From positions 1,763,001 through 1,827,000 of the forward strand of contig NC_018013.1 in the NCBI RefSeq assembly GCF_000265385.1: DNA of 64,000 bases, read 5' to 3'. This document shows positions 1 to 9,186 of the stretch, piece after piece. A program made the position numbers and the translations under genes. This stretch comes from Aequorivita sublithincola DSM 14238 (GTDB lineage Bacteria > Bacteroidota > Bacteroidia > Flavobacteriales > Flavobacteriaceae). Positions within the stretch are counted from its first letter, which is position 1. Every line of letters starts with the position of its first letter. The notes below the pieces were generated by a model that was not told where the DNA came from, did no database searches, and saw nothing but the letters and a program-made list of their open reading frames with translations.

Positions 1-2529
1 AATAGAGAAACCAAGATTCCAGATATTGTAATGCTTATAAACGGTATTCCCGTTGTAATAGGAGAGGCCAAAACGCCTATTCGTCTATCGGTGAGTTGGT
101 TGGATGGAGCACACGAAATTCACGAAGTATATGAAAATGCGGTGCCACAGTTATTTGTACCAAACATTCTCTCCTTTGCCACCGAAGGGAAGGAACTTTA
201 TTATGGAGGCGTTCGAACTCCTCTAGAGTTTTGGGCTCCGTGGCGCTTGGAATCGGATAAAATGGATTTGGCGCAACAATTAGGGTTAGAAGGAATCGGC
301 AAACAGCTTTCAGATTTAATGAGTCCTAAAAGACTCTTGGATATACTGCAAAATTTTTCTCTTTTCTCCACGAATAACAAGAAACAACGAATCAAGATTA
401 TCTGTCGTTTCCAACAATATGAAGGCGCGAATATGATTGTGGAACGCGTAAAGGAAGGAAAGATTAAGAAAGGATTGTTATGGCATTTTCAAGGTTCGGG
501 TAAGTCTTTGCTTATGGTATTCGCTGCACAAAAATTACGGAGAGAACCCTCGCTTAAAAGTCCTACTGTGATAATCTTGGTAGACCGCACCGATCTAGAC
601 ACTCAAATTTCTGGTACTTTTAATGCCGCTGACGTGCCTAATGTAGAAACCACCGATAACATTAAAGATCTTCAGAGACTACTGGAAAGAGATACCCGAA
701 AAATAATTATTTCAATGATTTTCAAGTTCCGAGACGCAAAACCAAATATGAACACTAGGGAAAATATTATCGTCTTGGTGGATGAGGCCCACAGAACGCA
801 AGAAGGCGATTTGGGAAGACAAATGCGTGCAGCCTTACCTAATGCTTTCTTATTTGGTTTAACAGGAACCCCAGTTAACAAAGCCGATAAAAATACGTTC
901 TGGGCTTTTGGTGCGGAGGAAGATAAGGGAGGCTATATGTCTCGCTATACTTTTCAAGAGTCTATTAGAGATAACGCAACCCTGCCTTTGCATTTTGAAC
1001 CGAGGATGGTGGATGTTCATGTTGATAAGGAAACAATTGACGAAGCCTTCAAGCTCTTTGTAGAAAGTGCAGCTCTTACAGATGAGGAGGCAGATGCTTT
1101 GAATAAAAAAGCAGCCCGTATGGCGGCATTCTTAAAAGCCCCCGAACGTGTAGACCGCATTGCAAAGGATATAGCCACTCACTTTAAGGAAAAAGTTGCA
1201 CCACAAGGATTTAAAGCCATGGTTGTAACACCAGACAGGTATGCCTGTGTCCTATATAAGGAAGAACTTGATAAATATTTTATTCCCGAGGCGAGTCGAG
1301 TAGTTATTTCAACCTCTGCCAATGACCCTTTTGAATTTAAACAGAAGTGGGGAATAGATAAAAGTCAGCAGGAAAAAATAATTGATGAGTTTAATGATCC
1401 GCAATCAGATTTAAAATTCTTGATTGTGACCGCAAAACTACTTACAGGTTTTGATGCACCTATCTTGCAAACAATGTATCTTGATAAGTCTATAAAAGAT
1501 CATACTCTTTTACAAGCTATCTGTAGAACCAATAGACTATTTCCAAACAAAACTTTTGGGCGTATTGTGGATTATTTTGGAGTTTTTGATGATGCTGCGA
1601 AGGCTTTGCAGTTTGATGAAGAATCAGTGCAAAATATAATAACCAATCTATCATCGTTACGCGAAAAACTTCCTCAAGCAATGGAAGATGCCCTGGCACA
1701 TTTTGAAGGAGTGGACCGAACTCTTATTGGTTTTGAAGGACTTGAAAAAGCTCAAAATGCTATTAAGGATGACAAAAAGAAAGATGAGTTTGCGAGAGAT
1801 TATAAATATCTATCTCGTTTATGGGAATCTTTATCTCCTGATCGAGTACTCGATGTCTATCAAGAAGACTATAAATGGGTGTCGCAAGTCTTTGAATCAG
1901 TCAGGCCTCCAGGAGATAATTTGGGTAAATTATTATGGATTACATTAGGTGCGCAGACAACAAAACTTATGCACGAAGGAATGCAAGTAGGAGAGGTGCA
2001 TGCGCTGGAGGAATATAGATTGGATGCAGATGTAATTGAAAGTATTTTTAATAATCCAGATCCCTCAAATGCTAAGAAACTCGAAAAGATTCTAGCAAAG
2101 CGATTTAAAAAGCATGATGGCAATCCTAAATTTAAATCCCTCAGTGAGCGTTTAGAGGCTCTAAGAGACCAGGCGGAACAAGGCCTGATTACTTCCATCG
2201 AATTTATAAAAGAATTGTGTAAGCTAGCTAAGGAAACAGTTCAGGCAGAAAAGGAACTGGAAGAACTGATCCAAGAGAAGACACCGCAGGCCGCTTTAAC
2301 TGAGCTATTTATTGAACTAAAAACTAAACAAACTCCCGCTGTTGTGGAACGAATAGTAAATGATATAGATGGAATAGTAAGGATGGTACGCTTTCCCGGC
2401 TGGCAAACTACAAGTTCTGGAGAGCGAGAAGTTCAACAGTCGCTTAGAAAGGCACTTTTAAAATATAAGCTTCATAAAGACCAAGTACTTTTTGAGCGGG
2501 CTTATGGGTATATTAAGGAGTATTATTAA
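1..2529 (+). CDS. hsdR: Type I restriction endonuclease subunit R (5' truncated by window edge)
   Basis: Motor and nuclease subunit of a type I restriction-modification complex: ATP-driven translocation followed by cleavage of unmodified DNA. The frame is open from base 1, so the start lies upstream. The first codons plus the first Met at 31 give a PD...GEAK nuclease motif (PD-(D/E)xK type). Counting from that Met, Walker A GSGKS is at about 155-159 (in WHFQGSGKS), the DEAH box is in LVDEAHRTQEG, motif III is LTGTP, and LLTGFDAP and QAICRTNR are late SF2 motifs. The C-terminus ends in YGYIKEYY, a usual HsdR ending, so the 3' end looks natural. 833 codons are visible against roughly 1000 in the family. 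No hsdM or hsdS is in the window; they may lie upstream. An in-frame open stretch continues for 28 codons past the stop. Confidence 0.93.
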   Translation, partial: NRETKIPDIVMLINGIPVVIGEAKTPIRLSVSWLDGAHEIHEVYENAVPQLFVPNILSFATEGKELYYGGVRTPLEFWAPWRLESDKMDLAQQLGLEGIGKQLSDLMSPKRLLDILQNFSLFSTNNKKQRIKIICRFQQYEGANMIVERVKEGKIKKGLLWHFQGSGKSLLMVFAAQKLRREPSLKSPTVIILVDRTDLDTQISGTFNAADVPNVETTDNIKDLQRLLERDTRKIIISMIFKFRDAKPNMNTRENIIVLVDEAHRTQEGDLGRQMRAALPNAFLFGLTGTPVNKADKNTFWAFGAEEDKGGYMSRYTFQESIRDNATLPLHFEPRMVDVHVDKETIDEAFKLFVESAALTDEEADALNKKAARMAAFLKAPERVDRIAKDIATHFKEKVAPQGFKAMVVTPDRYACVLYKEELDKYFIPEASRVVISTSANDPFEFKQKWGIDKSQQEKIIDEFNDPQSDLKFLIVTAKLLTGFDAPILQTMYLDKSIKDHTLLQAICRTNRLFPNKTFGRIVDYFGVFDDAAKALQFDEESVQNIITNLSSLREKLPQAMEDALAHFEGVDRTLIGFEGLEKAQNAIKDDKKKDEFARDYKYLSRLWESLSPDRVLDVYQEDYKWVSQVFESVRPPGDNLGKLLWITLGAQTTKLMHEGMQVGEVHALEEYRLDADVIESIFNNPDPSNAKKLEKILAKRFKKHDGNPKFKSLSERLEALRDQAEQGLITSIEFIKELCKLAKETVQAEKELEELIQEKTPQAALTELFIELKTKQTPAVVERIVNDIDGIVRMVRFPGWQTTSSGEREVQQSLRKALLKYKLHKDQVLFERAYGYIKEYY

Positions 2530-2738
2530 ACCGCCAAACAAGATGCCAATTATCTCGAGCGCGACGAGGAGAAATTAGTAAAATTCAAAAACGAATGCCC
2601 CATCCATTCTCTCTGAAAGGTTGGGAGTCTCTTTTTTTTGAGCAATACATACAAAAGGAGCTTAATTAAAACCCAATACATAGAAACAACTTTCATCCCA
2701 TTCTCTTTGGTAAATTTATACAAATCACCTCTAAACCA

Positions 2739-3020
2739 TCAATCACAAGCAATCCGTTCTCTAATAGTTCCATCCTCCCTATGAATTATGACATCGGCTT
2801 TGTGTTTTTTGGCTAGACGTTTCGCTTTAATAATGGCGGTGCTTTGTTTACGGTGTTTGGAAGTGATGCGTTTATTACCCTCACGCCTTACTGCCCAATC
2901 CCCCTCATAAGGTACCACGTGTTGGTGCCAGGTACTGGGTGTAGTGTTGCTTCGCGAACTTTCAAAAATAACTTTAATTATTTCTAGCAGTGCTTTTAAC
3001 CAAGATTTACCATTTGCCAT
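2739..3020 (-). CDS. DUF2188 domain protein
   Basis: 93 aa. The second half matches the DUF2188 pattern: HVVPYEGDWAVRREGNKR, then a helix rich in Lys and Ala, then VIIHREDGTIRER near the C-terminus. The family is small, widespread and of unknown biochemical role. The first 30 residues are an amphipathic extension (KALLEIIKVIFESS) without a clear signal peptide. It lies downstream of two other minus-strand small genes with a gap of about 114 bp, so a common transcript is possible but not shown. Confidence 0.8.
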   Translation of the reverse strand: MANGKSWLKALLEIIKVIFESSRSNTTPSTWHQHVVPYEGDWAVRREGNKRITSKHRKQSTAIIKAKRLAKKHKADVIIHREDGTIRERIACD

Positions 3021-3124
3021 AAAACCATAAATTACTAGCCCCGAAGATACTGTTTTTAATAAATAGCGATATCTGGGTGCGCATTAACAAACCAAACTTG
3101 GGGCTTTCTAGTAGAGGTGTGTTC

Positions 3125-3193
3125 TTCGACAGGCTCAGGGTGACAGTAGGATGTTGTACTTCAAATGCACTTCGACTGCGCTCAGTGTGACAT
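3125..3193. repeat. Dispersed REP-like repeat
   Basis: Contains TTCGACAGGCTCAGGGTGAC followed by CACTTCGACTGCGCTCAGTG. Related words recur at 4214-4411 and 6118-6218. The two halves are partly complementary and could fold. Repeats of this wording are common between genes in Bacteroidota. Confidence 0.7.
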
Positions 3194-3332
3194 TACGTTT
3201 GCGGGTGGCCCACCAAACTGCAACAGATAAACATCCAAATATGATCCCAGCTAGAGTGGCTATATCACCAACATATAGACTACCAACATAAAAACCGCCA
3301 AGAACAATTATAATAACATTACCAATTAGCAA
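3135..3332 (-). CDS. Small membrane protein whose 3' end runs into a REP-like repeat
   Basis: 65 aa with two hydrophobic segments (about residues 3-20 and 24-41) followed by a basic ATRKR. No family recognised. The last ~18 residues are encoded by a dispersed repeat (the CACTTCGACTGCGCTCAGTG type, 3125-3193), so the original C-terminus was probably replaced when the repeat inserted. It begins 26 bp after the DUF4403-like gene on the same strand and may be co-transcribed with it. It could also be a decayed gene. Confidence 0.45.
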   Translation of the reverse strand: MLIGNVIIIVLGGFYVGSLYVGDIATLAGIIFGCLSVAVWWATRKRNVTLSAVEVHLKYNILLSP

Positions 3333-3358
3333 AAAGGTAATAGAGATGGTAAAACAAC

Positions 3359-3985
3359 CTAAAACTCTAAATCCTCAACACCAATAACACACCAGCCCTG
3401 GGTATGGATAAGCACCCAAACTTCATCTTTTTTCATCTTAAAATGGTCAATGGTAAAATTTTCTACGTTTCCCATAATTGAAATGCCTTTGGTGGCTTGC
3501 AGCTTCGATGCTAGCTTGGTATTGACGAGATCGATTTTTTCTTTTATTATTGGCATTAAATCAACGCTTAAGGCTTTCAATATTTTTTTATAAATAAAGC
3601 TGTTAATCACAGATTTTAGGAGGGTATTTGCAATCCAATTTTCTCCGCTGCTATTAATTTTATAGCCTTCAACATATAATTTTTGAGTTTCAACATCCAG
3701 CTTTACAAGTGCTTGAACCGACACTTCAATTTCTTTATCGTGGAATATACGCGTAAGGGTTTGTAGCTTGAGCCTTAATGCTAGATTATATGGTGCACTA
3801 TTACTTTCAGCTAGATTAAGATCCAATATCTTAAAATAGTTAGATACTTTCCCCTTAGCATCGGTTTTACTGATTGTGGTAGCAATAAATTTTTTCTTTA
3901 GAAAAGTTTCAATAGCGGCAAAGCCTATTCGCGCCGGCAATTTTATTGAAATATCTTGATCTGGTGTTGTTGAATTAGAATTCAT
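3359..3985 (-). CDS. DUF4403-like protein
   Basis: 208 aa, no signal peptide or membrane segment. The N-terminal region (SIKLPARIGFAAIETFLKKK) and the alternating strand pattern resemble part of the DUF4403 family (lipid-binding-like fold, function unknown), but the protein is about half the usual length. A hydrophobic central helix (LLKSVINSFIYKKILKAL) is followed by an amphipathic helix and a short C-terminal strand. It may be a single-domain member or an unrelated protein. Likely first gene of a small minus-strand unit with the membrane protein 26 bp downstream. Confidence 0.5.
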   Translation of the reverse strand: MNSNSTTPDQDISIKLPARIGFAAIETFLKKKFIATTISKTDAKGKVSNYFKILDLNLAESNSAPYNLALRLKLQTLTRIFHDKEIEVSVQALVKLDVETQKLYVEGYKINSSGENWIANTLLKSVINSFIYKKILKALSVDLMPIIKEKIDLVNTKLASKLQATKGISIMGNVENFTIDHFKMKKDEVWVLIHTQGWCVIGVEDLEF

Positions 3986-4615
3986 ATAAAGTAAATTGAG
4001 AGCTTACTCGTAATTTAAGATAAATTTCAAAATTAAAACCTTTTAATTTGGTCTTTTACTATTTGCTAAAAGCTAATTAGCCATTGTTGGATATTTCCAA
4101 AAGAATATCCAAGCTCCTAAAAGGTTGTATGGTGTGGTCTCAAATCAGCATTCCCCTATTGGAATAATATTCTATAAATCATAATTTTGGTAAAAGACAA
4201 TAAACTTCCAATTGTCAGGGTGAGCCCTTCGGCTACGCTCAGGACAGGCTAAAGTCGAACCCCTTAGTTATAACGAAATAGTAATTTAAATGGCGAGCAC
4301 TTGGACTGCGCTCAGGACAGGCTACGCGGTGCGACATTGGGATGCTTCTTTAAACTTTGGTATGTCAGGATGAGCGCATCCGATACCTATCAGATCGAAC
4401 CCGTTTAGTTAGAATGAGGTTTATTATTAGCTACAAAACCCTTACACTACTACTTTTACGATTTCAAAGGCAAACGTCAAACTCTTGACTAAATACCCTA
4501 ATTAATTCATATTCAGTTTAGAATACGTAAAAATGTTCATAATCATTTTGAAAATTCCCCCTATCCGAATACCTTTAATATGATATTTAAAACACTCACT
4601 TCAAAAATTTATAAA
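3986..4615. other. Intergenic region between divergent genes, repeat-rich
   Basis: About 630 bp. The middle holds REP-like repeats (4214-4411). The flanks are AT-rich and I see no ORF or RNA gene. The promoters of the DUF4403-like gene (leftward) and of the T9SS gene at 4616 (rightward) should lie here, but no clear TAnnTTTG box was found next to either start. Confidence 0.6.
4214..4411. repeat. Cluster of REP-like repeats
   Basis: Three partial units in a row. The first, 4214-4282, is a 69-bp segment repeated almost exactly at 6150-6218 (two differences seen by eye). The second (about 4293-4345) and third (about 4364-4411) share the words CTCAGGACAGGCTA and GTCAGGATGAGC but are degenerate. 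The 69-bp copies flank the T9SS gene at 4616-6097 as direct repeats. Confidence 0.75.
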
Positions 4616-6097
4616 ATGACAAAAATTACCATTACTCTAAGGATTGTTATGATAGCCAGCTTATTTGGTATAACAACCGCCTCGGCCCAATACAGTCAAG
4701 AGGCAAAAATAGTAAGTGAAAATAGGGAGTCGCGCGCAGAATATGGCACTTCTGTAGCTATTCGAAATTCGTATGCCTTAGCAGGGGCAGCGCGGGAGAA
4801 TAATGCTTCGGGTGCCGCTTATATCTATCATAAAGATTCGGGTGGCAATTGGACTTTTCAACAAAGTATTACCGCCCCAGACCCCAATGAAGGTGCTGAA
4901 TATGGCGGTGGGGCAAAAATGGTTGATAGTCTAATGGTTATTGCTGCTGGTAGGGCTGATGTTTCTGGCTTGCAGCGTACTGGCGCTTTATATGTTTATC
5001 AACTGAACGAGACTACATGGGAATACCAAACCAAACTGATAGCAAATGATTTTAGCGCTGATGCCAAGATGGGAATGAATCCTACCTCCCTCGCGATGGA
5101 AAACGCTACCATAGTAGCAGGTGCCCCTGGTGAAAATGGCTGGGTGGGTAGTGTGTATGTCTTTGAGAAGTCTGGCGGTACATGGTCGCAGGAGCAAAAA
5201 ATAATGAGTCCAAACCCACAACCCAATGATACTTTCGGAATAGGAGTAGCCATTGCGGGTGATTTTATGGTGGTTGGCGCCAATGAGGAAGACAATACAA
5301 AAGGTGCCGCGCACATATATAGAAAAAGTAATGTTGGAGTTTGGGACCATATTCAAAAAATAACCGCCTCTGATGCTATGGCGCAAGGTTATTTTGGCAC
5401 TTCGGTAGCTATAACAGATTCCTATATCGCCATTGGTGCTTACGGCCATGCAGGTGGGGAGGGTTCAACTTATATCTTTGAGAATGATGGTACAAACAAC
5501 TGGACGGAAACCCAAAAAATCACGGCTTCCTCCCCTTCCATTGAAGCAAATTTCGGGTGGAACTGCATACTCCAAAACGAATATCTAATTGTGAGTGCTC
5601 CCCATCCATACGGCTCAGAAAAGGGAGAGGTTTACGTTTATAAAAATAGTGCTGGTGTGTTTAATGAAATTCAAAAAGTAGAAAGCCTTGATCTTGCACC
5701 AGAGGATTTTTATGGATGGAATATTGAAATGGATGGCAACCAACTTATTGTTGGGGCGCCTTGGGAAGATGAGGATGCCACGGGAGGAAATACGGTGGAC
5801 AGAGCGGGTTCTGCCTATATTTTTAAGGATCCAGCTCTGGCAATTAATGATTTTCACGATACTACATCTTTGCTTGTCTATCCCATTCCCACAAAGAAAA
5901 ACATTACCATAACTTCAAATAATAGCATTAATAAAATAACGCTCTTAAACGAGTTAGGGGCGTTGCTTTTAGAAAGCAATCCTAAAGCAATCCAAGAATA
6001 TAATCTCGATCTTTCTCAATATGCAAAGGGACTTTATTTTCTTAATGTAGAAACCACGAACGGACAAACAACGATAAAGAAGGTTATTGTGGAATGA
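4616..6097 (+). CDS. T9SS-exported FG-GAP-like repeat protein
   Basis: Secreted, probably surface-bound protein. The Met at 4616 is chosen because a clean signal peptide begins there (MTKITITLRIVMIASL, cleaved after ASA); an in-frame ATG at 4580 would add 12 residues. The body has about seven repeats of some 55 residues of the form 'fG.svai...yaivGA....n...GaayIy....g.W...qkI', an integrin-like or FG-GAP-type propeller. The last ~75 residues (LLVYPIPTKKNITI ... GLYFLNVETTNGQTTIKKVIVE) form a T9SS type A sorting domain. Gene and surroundings are bracketed by direct 69-bp repeats. It is separate from the large T9SS array at 9-23 kb and lacks that array's upstream element. Confidence 0.85.
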   Translation: MTKITITLRIVMIASLFGITTASAQYSQEAKIVSENRESRAEYGTSVAIRNSYALAGAARENNASGAAYIYHKDSGGNWTFQQSITAPDPNEGAEYGGGAKMVDSLMVIAAGRADVSGLQRTGALYVYQLNETTWEYQTKLIANDFSADAKMGMNPTSLAMENATIVAGAPGENGWVGSVYVFEKSGGTWSQEQKIMSPNPQPNDTFGIGVAIAGDFMVVGANEEDNTKGAAHIYRKSNVGVWDHIQKITASDAMAQGYFGTSVAITDSYIAIGAYGHAGGEGSTYIFENDGTNNWTETQKITASSPSIEANFGWNCILQNEYLIVSAPHPYGSEKGEVYVYKNSAGVFNEIQKVESLDLAPEDFYGWNIEMDGNQLIVGAPWEDEDATGGNTVDRAGSAYIFKDPALAINDFHDTTSLLVYPIPTKKNITITSNNSINKITLLNELGALLLESNPKAIQEYNLDLSQYAKGLYFLNVETTNGQTTIKKVIVE

Positions 6098-6117
6098 GAT
6101 GGTTTTGGATCTCAAAG

Positions 6118-6218
6118 CACTTCGACTACCCTCAGTGTGACAGACGGATGTCAGGGTGAGCCTTTCGGCTGCGCTCAGGACAGGCTAAAGTCGAACCCCT
6201 TAGTTATAACGAAATAGT
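6118..6218. repeat. REP-like repeat, second copy of the 69-bp unit
   Basis: Begins with CACTTCGACTACCCTCAGTG; 6150-6218 is then nearly identical to 4214-4282. Lies 20 bp after the stop of the T9SS gene. Confidence 0.75.
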
Positions 6219-6384
6219 GTTTTTAATGACAAACACTTCAAAAGCTTTCAATATAAGGCCCCACGCTATCCCAATCGCAATTCCCACCAAAAACCCCACC
6301 AAAAACCCACAATCTTTTCTTAAACTCCCCATCAAAAAGCACATCCCTTTGTAAATTAGTACTAACAATAAAAAAACAAAACCT

Positions 6385-6840
6385 ATGAAAACGCTAAGAA
6401 CACTTTCCGCAGTTGGCCTTTTGGCCTTACTTACCGCTTGCGGGAGTACCCAGACCAGTACTACAGATACCCAGACAATAACGCCAAATAGAGGCAAGTC
6501 CAATACCGAAATAACTTCTGCTGGCAAAGCACCCACTCGCCAAAGTTCTACGGTAAGTGCGAACAGCGATACCACTAGAAACAACGCGGCAGCAACCAAA
6601 GCAGAAATGGAGAAGATGTACACCGCTTTAGATATGAATGACGATCAAATAAGTCAGTTTAATACTAAATGGCAAACAGAAATGAATTCTTGGAGCCGCA
6701 GCAACCGCAATAATACAATGAACAGCTTTGAGCGTACAGAAACCCAAGACAAAATTATGAAAGGAATTTTAAACGATACCCAGTTTGTAAAATATCAGCA
6801 ATGGGCAAGAGACAATGCGGATAAAAACGCAAGAAATTAA
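6385..6840 (+). CDS. Small lipoprotein with Spy/DUF4890-like C-terminal region
   Basis: 151 aa. A signal peptide with lipobox LLTAC gives lipidation at Cys19. A Ser/Thr-rich linker (about 20-70) is followed by a helical region: MEKMYTALDMNDDQISQF, then MKGILNDTQFVKYQQW near the end. The 'L..dQ..ky..W' ending resembles that of the two small periplasmic proteins at 43.1 and 43.6 kb, and of Spy/CpxP-like or DUF4890 proteins generally. Function unknown; a periplasmic chaperone or sensor-like role is inference. Confidence 0.7.
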   Translation: MKTLRTLSAVGLLALLTACGSTQTSTTDTQTITPNRGKSNTEITSAGKAPTRQSSTVSANSDTTRNNAAATKAEMEKMYTALDMNDDQISQFNTKWQTEMNSWSRSNRNNTMNSFERTETQDKIMKGILNDTQFVKYQQWARDNADKNARN

Positions 6841-7011
6841 CTATTGAAATTAATAGGATACTGAAGAAATAAATCTTGAATGCTTATTTAAAAGCAATTC
6901 ATTGAACTTCAAATTGAATACATAACCGAAGAGCTCAGCCAGACAATTCAATGTCCAGCGGAGCCCTTTGCCAATTTTGGTACTGAAGGAAACTGAAATC
7001 TTTTTATCTTT

Positions 7012-7139
7012 GACATAAGACGAAAGGAGGTAAGACATAGAACTATTAAAAGAACAGTTATTTTGGTCTTACGTCCTATGTCCTAAAGTCTTATGTCAGT
7101 TTTTTTAAACATTAATATCAAATTATCTCCTCAACATTC
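7012..7139. repeat. Dispersed palindromic repeat, copy 1
   Basis: About 128 bp resembling 33320-33449. The ends are complementary (ACATAAGAC near the left, GTCTTATGT at 7088-7096) with inner complementary words (GTAAGACATAG and CCTATGTC-like), so it can form a long imperfect stem. Both copies continue into ATTAATATCAAATTATCTCC. Confidence 0.65.
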
Positions 7140-7269
7140 GTAGTAGAACCCAAATCAAAATACTAGCTTATCAATACTACAATCATCTATTAGTAAGTTG
7201 AGAAATAATTTGTAATTTGCATTCGGTATTCAATTACCTTTAATTAATTGATTGTCAATAATAGTACTG

Positions 7270-7362
7270 TTGTAGAATAGTTTGAAATTTATTTATTTTT
7301 TGATTTCAACCTATTTCCCTTTAGGGATAGGGTAAAAAATAGGTTGAAATCAAAATTCTACA
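7270..7362. repeat. MITE-like foldback element
   Basis: A 19-bp perfect inverted repeat (7298-7316 with 7337-7355) encloses a 20-nt loop that itself contains CCCTTTAGGG. Outside it, TGTAGAAT (7271-7278 region) and ATTCTACA (7355-7362) are also complementary. The whole 93-bp unit folds back on itself. No gene is inside. Confidence 0.6.
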
Positions 7363-7450
7363 TTATTCTAAATCATCCCTTAAATAATTTATATTTTTAA
7401 AAAGCTATTTAGTTCTTTACACATAGCTTTCAATGCAATAAAACTCCACT

Positions 7451-9070
7451 ATGCGTACTAATTTTTATATTTTTTCAACGCTTTCATTGTTGATCACATT
7501 TGGTTTAGCCTTTTTTTTAAGCGCTAACTGGTATGTGCTGTTTGCAATAGTATTAGCCCTAACTATTTTGGGATATTACGATACCTTTCAAAAACGACAC
7601 ACCATTATGCGGAATTATCCCGTATTGGGCAGACTGCGTTATGTGCTGGAAGAACTACGCCCAAAAATGTATCAGTATTTTATTGAATCTGATATTGATG
7701 GCCGTCCGTTTAATAGGATAGATCGCTCCACGGTTTACCAAAGAGCAAAGGCAGTACGCGACACCATTCCCTTTGGAACCCAACTGGATGTTTATGCCGA
7801 AGGTTACGAATGGATCTGCCATTCCATAGCACCAAAGGCTTTTAATACATTAAATCACGACCCTCGGATTATGATAGGAAATAAGGGATGTTCACAACCT
7901 TATTCCTCCAGTATATTGAATATTTCAGCAATGAGTTTTGGATCTCTTAGCGCAGCAGCGGTAGAGGCCTTAAATGGAGGCGCAAAAATTGGAAATTTTG
8001 CTCAAAATACAGGTGAAGGAGGTTTGAGTGACTATCACTTAAAACATGGGGGCGATGTAATTTGGCAAATTGGTACAGGGTATTTTGGATGTCGTGATGA
8101 AGCAGGAGACTTCAGTCCAGAACTATTTTCTGAAAAGGCGAAACATCCTCACGTAAAAATGATTGAGCTTAAAATTTCCCAAGGCGCAAAACCCGGCCAT
8201 GGTGGAATCCTACCAGCCGAAAAAAACTCCGTGGAAATTGCGAAAATAAGAAATATTCAACCACATACTAAAGTGGAGTCACCGCCTTATCACTCCGCTT
8301 TTAGCACTCCTATGGAGATGGTACAGTTCATTCAGAAACTTCGAGACCTATCTGGAGGAAAACCGGTTGGCTTTAAATTGTGTATCGGTTATAAAAGTGA
8401 ATTTATTTCTATCTGCCAAGCAATGGTAGAACTAGATATTTATCCAGACTATATTGCTGTAGATGGTGGTGAAGGAGGAACAGGAGCCGCTCCACCAGAA
8501 TTCAGTAATTATGTAGGTGCCCCGTTGATTGACGGTCTTGATTTTGTGCATAATATTCTTAGAGGAATGGGCATCCGCCATCATATTAAAATTATTGCGG
8601 CTGGTAAAATCACTTCTGCTTTTCACGTAGCTCGTGCTATAGCTTTGGGTGCTGATGGTTGTAATCAAGCCCGCGCTATGATGCTCGCCTTGGGATGTAT
8701 TCAAGCATTATTATGCAACACAAATAAATGCCCTACAGGAATCACAACCCAAGATCCTAAACTAACTGTAGGTCTTGTTCCCGAAGATAAAAAGGTTCGT
8801 GTTGCGCAATATCACGAAAAAACAATTAAAAATTTCGTAGAAATTCTAGGAGCTAGTGGTTTGGATGAAATGAAAAATTTAACGCGCTCTCATATTTATC
8901 GCCGAACTTCCCTAAATGAAATGATTACTTATGAAGAACTTTTTCCATCCATAAAACCAGGATCAATGTTGGAGGGGGTAATACCAGAAAAGTATAAAAT
9001 GGATTTTGCTTATGCAAATAAAACACGTTGGGGAGTCCATCCATTGGAAGCAAATAGTTGTACTTATTAA
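7451..9070 (+). CDS. FMN-binding glutamate synthase family protein (membrane-anchored)
   Basis: 539 aa. Two N-terminal hydrophobic segments (about 5-24 and 27-43) anchor a GltS-like FMN-binding (beta/alpha)8 domain. Typical motifs are MSFGSLS (161-167), NTGEGG (186-191), KPGHGG (247-252), DGGEGGTGAAP (338-348) and the three cysteines C416, C422 and C427 in GCIQALLCNTNKCPTG, as in the 3Fe-4S site of glutamate synthase. Members of this family lack the glutaminase domain and their substrate is usually unknown; electron transfer with an unidentified substrate is the safest statement. Monocistronic; it converges on the T9SS array with a shared terminator between them. Confidence 0.88.
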   Translation: MRTNFYIFSTLSLLITFGLAFFLSANWYVLFAIVLALTILGYYDTFQKRHTIMRNYPVLGRLRYVLEELRPKMYQYFIESDIDGRPFNRIDRSTVYQRAKAVRDTIPFGTQLDVYAEGYEWICHSIAPKAFNTLNHDPRIMIGNKGCSQPYSSSILNISAMSFGSLSAAAVEALNGGAKIGNFAQNTGEGGLSDYHLKHGGDVIWQIGTGYFGCRDEAGDFSPELFSEKAKHPHVKMIELKISQGAKPGHGGILPAEKNSVEIAKIRNIQPHTKVESPPYHSAFSTPMEMVQFIQKLRDLSGGKPVGFKLCIGYKSEFISICQAMVELDIYPDYIAVDGGEGGTGAAPPEFSNYVGAPLIDGLDFVHNILRGMGIRHHIKIIAAGKITSAFHVARAIALGADGCNQARAMMLALGCIQALLCNTNKCPTGITTQDPKLTVGLVPEDKKVRVAQYHEKTIKNFVEILGASGLDEMKNLTRSHIYRRTSLNEMITYEELFPSIKPGSMLEGVIPEKYKMDFAYANKTRWGVHPLEANSCTY

Positions 9071-9148
9071 AAAGAATCGCTAATCATTTTAATAAGGCAT
9101 TAATAAAAATTGCCTCACTATTTTGTCTTACAACAAGTAATAAATTAT

Positions 9149-9179
9149 AAAGAAAGCTCCTTTGAAAGGAGCTTTCTTT
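9149..9179. terminator. Bidirectional terminator hairpin
   Basis: AAAGAAAGCTCC, loop TTTGAAA, GGAGCTTTCTTT: a perfect 12-bp stem flanked by A- and T-rich sequence. It sits between convergent genes (stops at 9070 and 9187) and can serve both. Confidence 0.85.
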
Positions 9180-9186
9180 ATAAAAA

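Larger units (their letters stand above)
6841..7450. other. Long intergenic region with two repeat elements
   Basis: About 610 bp without a supportable gene. It contains a palindromic dispersed repeat (7012-7139, second copy near 33.3 kb) and a foldback element (7270-7362). A 62-codon minus-strand ORF at 6850-7038 is not supported by any family resemblance. Confidence 0.6.

Noticed and set aside
6204..6623. 139-codon hydrophobic minus-strand ORF
   Set aside because: Antisense to the lipoprotein gene with a well-formed lipobox; hydrophobicity is a by-product.
6850..7038. 62-codon minus-strand ORF
   Set aside because: Overlaps the palindromic repeat at its start and resembles no family.
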